Source: Accumulibacter sp. (lineage in GTDB: Bacteria > Pseudomonadota > Gammaproteobacteria > Burkholderiales > Rhodocyclaceae). From it: a DNA stretch of 32,661 nt. The stretch covers positions 1 through 32,661 of the forward strand of contig JAITNL010000220.1 in the NCBI GenBank assembly GCA_031290495.1. The letters are read 5' to 3'. This document shows positions 1 through 8,400 of the stretch, piece after piece. Numbering within the stretch: the stretch's first letter is position 1; every line of letters starts with the position of its first letter. The notes beneath the pieces were generated by a model. That model was not told where the DNA came from. It did no database searches and saw only the letters and a program-made list of their open reading frames with translations. Made by a program: the position numbers and the translations under genes.

Positions 1-3000
1 CTCTTGAAATTCGCGGTCACGTCTCGCGAGGTTTTTTCGAAAGCGTGACGCCAGCCGATGTTCGCCCCGAAGGTGACGCGCGGACCGTTGTCGAGCTTGA
101 TCTCGCGTTTCGCTCCCAGACCCAGCGTGGCGTATTTCTGGGTGAAGTTATATCCTTTCACGACCAGAGCGTTGGGGCCTTTTTCGTTGATGCTGCCCTG
201 TTTGACATGAAGCGCGTCGAAGGCGGCGTAGGGCGACAACGTCACGCCGGCGCCGATGCGTTGTTCCAGCGTGATGTCCAACCCGCCGCCGAGCAGATTC
301 TGCCGATACGAATCATGGGTTTCGGCCTTGCCCACAACACAGCCCCATTTGCTGGTGTCGCAGGTGTAGCGGGTACTCTCGTTCTTCAGATGGGTATGCT
401 CCAGATGAACTCCGAGACGCAGGGTGCTCGCCTCTGACAGGGTGCGGCTGAGCCGTCCCAGCGCGCCCAGATGCAAACCGTCGCTTTCGATTTTGCTGGC
501 GAGGTGTTTGTACTCGCTCTCGCCGATGCTCGTCCCGGCGTAGAAGGAGAGATTGAAGTCCGGCGCCGGATCGGCGGTAACGCCCAGCAGCAGGCCGTTG
601 GATTCGAAGTCATAGCCGGCGTAGCCCTTGCGCGAGGATTGATCGCGCTCGCTGTGGATGTAGCCGCCGAAGAAGCTGTAGGCGGGCTGAAAGTCCGTGC
701 CGCCGCTGGCGTGAAGCGATGTTGGGCGATTGACATTGACCGCCGACAGCGCCGGGGTTTGCCACATCTCGCCTTGCATATGCGCGTTGTGGTGCTTGCC
801 GAGGCGCGAGGCCAGCGAGCTGCGGGTGTTTTGCCCAAGCCGGCTGACCGGATTCTGACTGTCGGAGGTGGCGTCGATCATGCGCTTGACCTGTCCCTGT
901 ACCGAGGAATGCAGATACATGCCAGTTGCCGTCTGGGTGGCGTAGCTTTCCGCGGTCAGCCGCTCAGGGCTATACGCCAATTCGTGGATTATCCCCATTC
1001 CATCAGCGCTGAACCCGCCGCTCTCCCATTGTCCCATGGCGTAGGCCGCGAACGCCTTGAACATGCGGGTGGCGTTGGGCGAAGTGTTGTTGGTGAAGTC
1101 GGTATAGCGGACGACCTGGTCATGGTCTGACAACGACAAACTGAACTGGTAGTCCCCGCCGAAAACCAACAGCTTGGGCTTGAACGCGTCGCTGAGGTCG
1201 TTAACGTTGTCAGCTTGCACCAGTTTGATGTCTCCGAAATCGAGCGGGAGCCACAAATCGTTGCTGGCGTCGACGCTCAAGGTGCTGCCGCCGAATGACA
1301 CCAGCGCTTTGGCGCTTGGGAGAGCATTCGTGAAGTCGAGGGTGCTGTCGGTCATTTTCAAGCTCGATGCGGCGGTGACGCTCCCCAGCTCGACACGGCC
1401 AACCAGCCTGCTGTCATTTTCGATCTTGACATCAACCGTGGGATTACCGGATGAATTGGTGGCGTGGAGCGTGGCCAGCGTGCCCCAGATCCGCGCGTCA
1501 TTCATGGTCAGGCTCATGCCAGTGCCGTTGCCGACGAAATCCACGCCGTAGCCGCTGGAACTCACCAGGCCGCCGTTTTTCAATTCAAGTTTGGTGTTAT
1601 CGAAGAGTTCCACGCCGATCGCCAGCGTACCGACGCCGCCTTCGGACAACGCGATGCCATTCCAGAAGTAGCGGGCGGTTGCGTCGACGAAGGCGCCGTC
1701 GACGATCAAATTGGCGCTGTTCGTCAGTTGGACCGCGCGGACTGAGTATTCCTTTTCGTCGACCGGTTTGAACTCGTCGTCCAGCAAGTACATCGTGCCG
1801 TCGTCGTCCTCGAAGCCGGCGTAAGTCACCGCGCCGACGCTGACACCGGGGTTCAGCGTGACGTTGGCGTTATCGCTCGCGTCGATGCCGATGCTTCTCG
1901 AACCTTCGGCAAGGATGGCGCTCGTGATGCCAAAGTTTGGCTCATACTGTTTGAGGCCGTCGCTGCCGCTGAAAATATCGACCGTGCCAGTCGTCACCAG
2001 GCCCACGCCGTTGTAACCCTTGCTGTACAGGCGGCTGTTTTCCGCAAGTGTCAGTTTGCCCAGTGAGCCGCCGCTGGTGGTATGCGACAGCGCAATGGCG
2101 TTTTCGCCATAGGCCGCGAGTTCGCCATCAATGGTGTTGTCCGCGGTGGATGAAAGTTTGAGCAGGGTAAAAGGGGGTGCGTAGTCGGTTTTTTCCGAAC
2201 CATAGCCTTCGACGCGGTTGCCATTCAGTTTCACCGTGTAGTTGCTGCCCACGGTTATCGCGATTTCGGCATTTTTGGAGGTGTCGGCGGAATAGAAGGT
2301 ATAGCTCGGATCCAGCGTGACGCGGAACGGTCCGAACCTTGCGTCTGGGTCGCCGCGCAAATCCAGATAGGCGATGTAGTTGGGGTCGTTGTCGTTGGTA
2401 ACAGTGAAGTTGCCGGAGGTGGTGGTAACCGTTTGGGTGATATAGCCGCCGGTGCTGCCGTGCGTGACCGTGTCGCCCGATAACGAGCCATCCGCCCGCG
2501 CCGTGCGATAGAAGTGCTCCACGGCCTGCACAAACAGCGCCTCGGAAGGCGTGGCGGTAAAGTAGCCGCCTTTGTCAATGGTGGTGAGGGAATTGGCATA
2601 GACCGCCAGACCGAGGTCGTTGAGAGCGCTGTAATTTGACGACTCCAGCCAGCCGGAAAATGAACTGGAGCCGGCAATGCTGCCGCCGTGGCCGGTGGAT
2701 ATCACGTCGTGGATGTTAACTGTCACCTCGCCCAAATAGCCCATATCCTCCAGGTATTTGATAGCACCGAGCAGGTCTGTCCATACCAGATTCATCACTC
2801 CCAGGCCATAGGAGATTTCCATCCCGGACATTGGGATGGTGTTCATGTTGTCTTCGGCGGTGCGCGCGGCCGTCAGTGCATCGCTCAGAAAAATACCGGT
2901 GTGGTTGATGGCGTACAGAAAGGTGAGCAACTCACTCATATTTGTAACCATGGCCCCGGACGTCCACGGAATGGTCGGGTCAAGATTGCTGACCGGCACG

Positions 3001-3809
3001 CCTTCTTCCGTTCCAACCATTCCCGCGTGACCCGCTTCGGTTGACAGATAGGTGTTGGCGCTGTTGAGACCGGTGATTTTCCCGACCACATATTCATTAA
3101 TCAGAGCCTCGGAATTTTTCCCGCTGACCGCCTCGGCCATCAGCGCCAGCACCACGGCGTTGGTGTTGGAATAGTGGTAAGCGAAACCGTCATCTGGGTC
3201 GGCTTTGAACGGAAAGCCTTGCCGCGACAGTTCGACAAGTTTCAGGTGGTTCGTCCACGTATTGCCGTTGAAACTGGGCACCGGGCCGTAACCCGCTTGC
3301 TGCCACAAAGCCCAGATGTTCCCCTCGGGGAGACTCGCCGTCATGAAGTTGGGCAGCAACGTGCCCATGCTCATGAACTCACGCAGAGTGTAGCCGCTCG
3401 CGCCTTCAGGCAGGGCGTTGATGATCTCGTTCAGTTTGGCCTTGACGCCGGAATCACTCTGGGCGTCCCTGATCTGGGCAAGCGTGTGATTCAGATCGGC
3501 CGCGCTCAGGCCGTGGAGATTGTTGCCCATCATGTACAGCAGCGCCGAGCTGGTGAACATCTTGCTCTGACTGCCAATGTGGAACGTCTTGTCGACATTG
3601 CTCGCTGTGGTGGCAGTGACGACGGGGGAGGCGGTGCCCGTTTTCAGACCGGCAATGGTCTCGATCCCCGAACTGCCGTAATAGCTGCTTTGCAGGGATT
3701 TCAGCACGTCGGCATAGCCGGGCGCCGCCGCCGATGCGCCGACTGGCAGGAACGCCAGCAGAAGCGCGCCGGCGAGGAGGGTTTTTTGATGACGTTTCGG
3801 TTGTTGCAT
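1..3809 (-). CDS. Autotransporter with N-terminal serine beta-lactamase/S12-like hydrolase passenger (copy 1; 3' end lies outside window)
   Basis: ATG at 3809 preceded by AAGGAG. Protein starts MQQPKRHQKTLLAGALLLAFLPVGASA (signal peptide) and contains SQSK (SxxK), YSN (YxN) and GHGG (HxG-like) motifs, parallel to the ORF at 5426-9541. Position 20 (VTANF) is in the same frame as 3809. The ORF track shows no in-frame stop and lists only ORFs with a stop, which explains why this one is absent. Confidence 0.82.
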   Translation of the reverse strand, partial: MQQPKRHQKTLLAGALLLAFLPVGASAAAPGYADVLKSLQSSYYGSSGIETIAGLKTGTASPVVTATTASNVDKTFHIGSQSKMFTSSALLYMMGNNLHGLSAADLNHTLAQIRDAQSDSGVKAKLNEIINALPEGASGYTLREFMSMGTLLPNFMTASLPEGNIWALWQQAGYGPVPSFNGNTWTNHLKLVELSRQGFPFKADPDDGFAYHYSNTNAVVLALMAEAVSGKNSEALINEYVVGKITGLNSANTYLSTEAGHAGMVGTEEGVPVSNLDPTIPWTSGAMVTNMSELLTFLYAINHTGIFLSDALTAARTAEDNMNTIPMSGMEISYGLGVMNLVWTDLLGAIKYLEDMGYLGEVTVNIHDVISTGHGGSIAGSSSFSGWLESSNYSALNDLGLAVYANSLTTIDKGGYFTATPSEALFVQAVEHFYRTARADGSLSGDTVTHGSTGGYITQTVTTTSGNFTVTNDNDPNYIAYLDLRGDPDARFGPFRVTLDPSYTFYSADTSKNAEIAITVGSNYTVKLNGNRVEGYGSEKTDYAPPFTLLKLSSTADNTIDGELAAYGENAIALSHTTSGGSLGKLTLAENSRLYSKGYNGVGLVTTGTVDIFSGSDGLKQYEPNFGITSAILAEGSRSIGIDASDNANVTLNPGVSVGAVTYAGFEDDDGTMYLLDDEFKPVDEKEYSVRAVQLTNSANLIVDGAFVDATARYFWNGIALSEGGVGTLAIGVELFDNTKLELKNGGLVSSSGYGVDFVGNGTGMSLTMNDARIWGTLATLHATNSSGNPTVDVKIENDSRLVGRVELGSVTAASSLKMTDSTLDFTNALPSAKALVSFGGSTLSVDASNDLWLPLDFGDIKLVQADNVNDLSDAFKPKLLVFGGDYQFSLSLSDHDQVVRYTDFTNNTSPNATRMFKAFAAYAMGQWESGGFSADGMGIIHELAYSPERLTAESYATQTATGMYLHSSVQGQVKRMIDATSDSQNPVSRLGQNTRSSLASRLGKHHNAHMQGEMWQTPALSAVNVNRPTSLHASGGTDFQPAYSFFGGYIHSERDQSSRKGYAGYDFESNGLLLGVTADPAPDFNLSFYAGTSIGESEYKHLASKIESDGLHLGALGRLSRTLSEASTLRLGVHLEHTHLKNESTRYTCDTSKWGCVVGKAETHDSYRQNLLGGGLDITLEQRIGAGVTLSPYAAFDALHVKQGSINEKGPNALVVKGYNFTQKYATLGLGAKREIKLDNGPRVTFGANIGWRHAFEKTSRDVTANFK

Positions 3810-3881
3810 GGTAAATCTCCTTCTTGTGGTTGATTCAAACGACACAGTTTCCTGACTTCTTGCCGCCGCGAAACTGAACAA

Positions 3882-3920
3882 CCGTCATTCCCGCAACAGC
3901 GTGTGGCGCGGGAATGACGG
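3882..3920. repeat. REP-like inverted repeat CCGTCATTCCCGC...GCGGGAATGACGG
   Basis: Perfect 13-bp arms (3882-3894 and 3908-3920) around a 13-nt loop, directly upstream of autotransporter copy 1. A degenerate form (cgtcaccccgc..gcggaaatgacggg) lies at the 3' end of copy 2 near 5390-5416. Confidence 0.7.
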
Positions 3921-3949
3921 GAGTGCGCGTGTTCAGGCGTTGCTCAGAA

Positions 3950-4002
3950 TGTCCTGCCGCTGATAGTTGTACTCGAAGCGGGCGACCACGGGACGGGCGG
4001 TT
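3950..4002 (-). pseudogene. Remnant of an autotransporter beta-barrel 3' end
   Basis: 53 bp identical to 5473-5525, which encodes part of the C-terminal barrel of autotransporter copy 2 (..RPVVARFEYNYQRQDK..). No flanking gene body is present. Confidence 0.75.
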
Positions 4003-4073
4003 CAATGCTGGGTTTCCGCTAACGCTGCAACCGCCTACGGGCTGAGCGGCAGCAAGATTCAAGAAAATCAGCC

Positions 4074-4913
4074 TCATAACGCGTCATCTCCAAGGATTTC
4101 TTTTATATCTATGCCCTTGTCCGCTAACATTTTCATTATCCGCTCCTTTTCTGCTTCCCGGCCTTTTTCCCAGCCTTCTTCACGGCCTTCTTCACGGCCT
4201 TCTTCACGGCCTTCTTCACGGTTTACAGCCAAGGCGTCTTCCATCTTGAATTCAACCATCAACATATTTATTACCTCCTTGCCGTACTGCAACAGAAATT
4301 CTTTCAATATGCCATGCCCTATACAATATTCTATGGCTTTTACAAAAGATTCTTCCTTTTTGCCTGATGTTTCCTGAAAGTTCCTTATGGTATCGATAAA
4401 CTCCGCGTATTCCTCCATGCTTTTGCTTTTAGCCATGATACCGGCGTTATACCCCTTATTGATGTTTACAATTCTGACTTTTAATTCCAATTGAATGTCG
4501 CCGTCACCTTCAAACGCGGTCGACAATTTCAGTTCAGCGTTTGCCGGGTATTTATCCACGCCATTGTATAACACAAAGAACTCCGGCCTGGGGATTTTCA
4601 CCATTTTGCGTCTGTAAGCCGCGCTGCTGTCCGTTATCCTTTCGTAAACACGGGATATATACATCAACATTCTTAGCGGCATATTGGCATTGATCGTGCT
4701 TTGATGTTCGATCAGCACCACTAATCTATCGTTGATCGTAAAGGATAAATCATTCAAACGCTCATTGACCAGAATATTGGTCAATGTAGTTATTTCAATT
4801 TCAGCGTCTCCACTTATTTCCACCCCGCTTAACGCGCTGTAAACTTCTTTTAATATGGTTTTATCGCTGAACAGCTTGCTGAACACGCTGTCTTTGTACT
4901 CTCTGTTTTCCAC
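4074..4913 (-). CDS. Rpn family recombination-promoting nuclease / putative transposase (PD-(D/E)XK type)
   Basis: 279-aa ORF with GTG start and upstream AGGAG. Contains DSVFSKLFSDK, DLSFTI..RLVVLIEHQST and a C-terminal EEGR repeat followed by EKERIMKMLADKGI, typical of this family. More AT-rich than its neighbours. Confidence 0.88.
   Translation of the reverse strand: MENREYKDSVFSKLFSDKTILKEVYSALSGVEISGDAEIEITTLTNILVNERLNDLSFTINDRLVVLIEHQSTINANMPLRMLMYISRVYERITDSSAAYRRKMVKIPRPEFFVLYNGVDKYPANAELKLSTAFEGDGDIQLELKVRIVNINKGYNAGIMAKSKSMEEYAEFIDTIRNFQETSGKKEESFVKAIEYCIGHGILKEFLLQYGKEVINMLMVEFKMEDALAVNREEGREEGREEGREEGWEKGREAEKERIMKMLADKGIDIKEILGDDAL
4176..4222 (-). repeat. 12-bp tandem repeat encoding (REEG)n in the Rpn-like gene
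   Basis: Plus-strand ttcttcacggcc repeated; the protein reads EEGREEGREEGREEGWEKGRE. Confidence 0.85.
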
Positions 4914-5078
4914 TCAGGCGCACTCCTGTGTCAACGCGTTTTTTAACTGAATCGCTTGTCAGTCCGTCTCGGTTGCTGATTGTACGTTAAAGGCTTCTGG
5001 TCTTCAAGATATGATTTCCGGGATTGTTATGAGCTTTCAATCTGTCCGGTTTTCACAGTCATTCAAAGGAGGTGGCCG

Positions 5079-5190
5079 ATGAGACGGACGGAGCTGTTAC
5101 AGGAGTTGCGGAAGATGAGATTTGAAGAAGCGTATGAAGGGTGGAACGCTGGACGGCTGACGCGGGAAGAAGCCTGTAGGCTGGGTGGCA
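5079..5190 (+). pseudogene. Truncated transposase N-terminus (ISNCY-like)
   Basis: AAAGGAGG then ATG at 5079: MRRTELLQELRKMRFEEAYEGWNAGRLTREEACRLGG, resembling the helix-turn-helix N-terminus of ISNCY-type transposases. Homology is lost exactly at the hairpin repeat. Confidence 0.55.
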
Positions 5191-5251
5191 GCGTCAGCGG
5201 AAACCCAACGTCCCAATGCTGGGTTTCCCGCTACGCTCCAACCCAGCCTAC
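5176..5251. repeat. MITE-like / palindromic dispersed repeat
   Basis: gtaggctgggt (5176-5186) pairs with acccagcctac (5241-5251). Inner arms agcggaaacccaac / tgctgggtttcccgct also pair imperfectly. A half-copy is found at 4003-4043. Confidence 0.65.
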
Positions 5252-5320
5252 GGGCTACGGGCTGCTATATTCACGGCAAAGCCAATGGATATTTACATGT
5301 TTTGTCAAACTGCTATAAGA

Positions 5321-5351
5321 ACAGGCCGGAGGAATTACGCCTCCGGCCTGT
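5321..5351 (+). terminator. Rho-independent terminator-like hairpin
   Basis: Perfect 12-bp stem acaggccggagg/cctccggcctgt with 7-nt loop aattacg, followed by tttgtttg on the plus strand. Could also act on the minus strand downstream of the autotransporter. Confidence 0.65.
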
Positions 5352-5425
5352 TTGTTTGTGGTTCGTCGCTTTGCCGCCGAGGTTTTCCCGTCACCCCGCT
5401 TTTGCGGAAATGACGGGAGTGCACC

Positions 5426-8400
5426 TCAGAAGCGCGCTTCCAGTCCCAGATAGAGCTGATGATCGGACGCCTTGTCCTGCCGCTGATAGTTGTACTCGAA
5501 GCGGGCGACCACGGGACGGGCGGTTTTCAGCCACTTCAGATCGACCGACACTCCGCCCAGCAGGGTGTTTCGGCCTTCGTCCAGCGTCCGGCTTTTGAAG
5601 GTGTCCGAGTAGCCCTGGAAATTCGCGGTCACGGATTGCGTGCTTTGCTCGAAGGCGTGACGCCAGCCAACCGTTACCTTGGGGGTGACGACGAAGCCTT
5701 TGTAAAGCTCGATGTCGCGGCTCGCGCCGATGCCCAGCGTGGCGTAGGTGCGGGTAAAACTCTCACCTTTCACGCGCAGGGCAAAGAGGTCGTGTTTTTT
5801 TCCTTGGCTGTCCGTGTACGTGGGGCCGCCGTGTTCGTTGAGGCTGTCCTGTTTGAGATGAAGCGCGTCCAGGGAGGCGTAGGGCGACAGCGTCACATCG
5901 GCGCCGAGGCGTTTTTCCAGCGTGGCTTTCAGCCCGCCGCCGACCAGCTTCTGATGATACTTGCCTTTGATTTTGTCCGTGCCAGCGTAGGCGTAACGGG
6001 CGCTGTCGTTATCCAGCCGGGAGTAGTCCAGATGAGCGGCCAGACGCAGGGTGCTCGCGTCCGACAGGGTATAGCTGTAGCGCGCCTGCGTACCCAGATG
6101 CAGGCCATCGCTTTTGATCTTGCTGGCGAGGCGGCTGTATTTGGTCTCACCGCTGCTGGCCCCCGCGAAGAAGGCGAGATCGAAGTTTTGCGACAGTTCG
6201 GCGGCGACGCCCAACAGCAGACCGTTGGCGTCATGGTCATAGCCCGCGTACCCCTTGCGCGAGTGCTGGTCGCGCTCGCTGTGGATATAGCCGCCGAAGA
6301 AGCGGTAGTTGGTGGTCGGAGACGCGATGCCGCCGCTGGCATGGAGCGGTGTCCGCGTCTCGGCCGCCGTCAGCGCGGAGCTGTGCCACATTTCGCCTTC
6401 CATATGGGCGACGTTGTGCTTTTTGCCGGAGTGCGAGGCAAAGGTGTTGCGGATGTTTTGCCCAAGCCGGCTGCCGGAATTCTGGGAAGCGAACGCGCCG
6501 TCGATCATGCCACTCACCTGATTCTGCACGGAGGTATGCAGTCCCATGCTCACCGCGGTCTGGGTGGCGTGGGTTTCAGCGGTCAGCCGCTCAGGGTGTT
6601 CCGACACGTAGCCGATGAACGCCTCGATGGGATCCGCGACGGGCAGCTTCTGCTTCGACAACCAGTCTTTGGCCGCGGGCGTCAAATCGCCATCTGGCGT
6701 CAACAACCAGGTTTGGGCCGCGGAGGCGAATGCGCCGCTATTGAACTTGTCAGTGGCATATTCGAGGAACACCGGGAACATGCGGGCGCTGTTGGGCGAA
6801 TCGTTGGTGAAGCCGGTAAGACGGGCGTTATACCCCGGCCCAACGGCCACCGTAAAGGCGTCGCCGCCAAAGGTATGCAACTCGGGAGCGAACGCGCTGG
6901 CGAGGTTGCTGACGTTGGGAGCGTACACCAGGGAGATGACTCCAGGAGAGAGCGGGAGAATCATCGCGTTGCTGTTATCGACGCTCAACTCGCTGCCGCC
7001 GAATTGCACCAGCGCCTCACTGTCCGGGTATTGCAGCGAGAAGTCGAGGACGCTGTCGTTTATGACAAGCGAAGACGTGGATTGGACGTCCGCCAGCGCG
7101 ATACGGCCCACCAACATACTTTCTTCGGCCGTGACCGCAACATTGGGGGTGTCGGAAGAAGCGTGGAGCGAGGCCAGATTGCCCCAGACGCTCGCGTCAT
7201 TGCTCAGGGTCAGGGTACTGCTGTCGTCGCCGATGAAATTCACGCCATAGCCGCTGGCGCTCACCGAACCTTCGTTTTTCACCACGAGTGTGGATTTGGC
7301 GAGTTCGACGCCGATAGCCAGCGTGCCGCCGCCGCCTGCGACGCCATCCCAGGGATAGGTGGCGGTTGCGTCGATACTGCCGCCGTCATTGGTCAGCGTG
7401 GCACCGTCAGACAAACTGACCCCACGGACGGAGTATTTCTGCTCGTCGACCGGTTTGAACTCGGAGTCCAGCGTGTAAATCGTACCGCTGTCTTCGTCCC
7501 TGAAGCCGGCGTAAGTCACCGCGCCGACGCTGGCGCCGGGGTTCAGCGTGATTTTGGCGTCCGAACCACCCGCCTTGATGCCGATGCTTCCCGAACCTTC
7601 GGCCAGGATGGCGCTCGTGATGCCGAAATTCGTTTCCAGCGGGTTGAGGTCGGTGATGGGGTTGTCGTCGTCGTCGAGGATGTATTGGCCGTTCTGGTCG
7701 CGGATGTAACCGCCGCTGGAAATATTGACCGTGCCCTTCGTCTCCAGGCCTATGCCGTTAATTCCCTTGCTGTACAGGCGGCTGCGTTCGGTAAGGGTCA
7801 GCGTGTCCAATGTGCCGTCGCTATGCGACAGCGCAATGGCGTTTTCGCCATACGCCGCGACTTCGCCATCGACTTGTTGGCCATTGCCGCCCACAACTTT
7901 GAGCATGGTAAAGGTGTTGTCGTCGCTTTTATCCGCACCGTAACCTTCGATGCGGTAGCCAGCCAGATCCAGCGCATTGCCGCTGGCCACGGTTACCGCA
8001 ACCTCGGCGCTGCCGTCGGTTTTGGCGGAATAGTAGGTGTAGCTCGGATCCTGCGTGATGCGGAACGGAGCGCCGTCGGGGTCGCCGCGCAAATCCAGAT
8101 AGGCGATGAGGGGGATGTCGTCGCTCTCGGTGCTGCCGCCAAAAACGAACCCTGTGCCAGTAAGAACTTCTTGGGTGATATAGCCGCCGGTGGTGCCGTA
8201 GGCGTAGTTGGCGCCGTCTTTCGTGCCATTCGCCCGCGCCGTGCGATAGAGGTGTTCAACGGCCTGCGTAAACAGCGCCTCGGAAGGCGTCGCGGTGAAG
8301 TAGCCGCCCTTGTCGATGGTGGTGAGGGAATTGGCGTAGACCGCCAGACCGAGTTTGTCGAGATCGGTTTGAGTCGCCGACGCCAGCCAGCCGGAAAAGG

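Noticed and set aside
1-3809. Autotransporter copy 1 as a pseudogene because the ORF track lacks it
   Set aside because: The frame at the left edge matches the start codon at 3809 and no in-frame stop is evident; the track omits ORFs without a stop in the window.
4980-5598. Plus-strand ORFs reading through the hairpin (112 and 137 aa)
   Set aside because: They cross the palindromic repeat and terminator, and only the first about 37 residues after ATG 5079 look protein-like, so this is treated as a truncated transposase.
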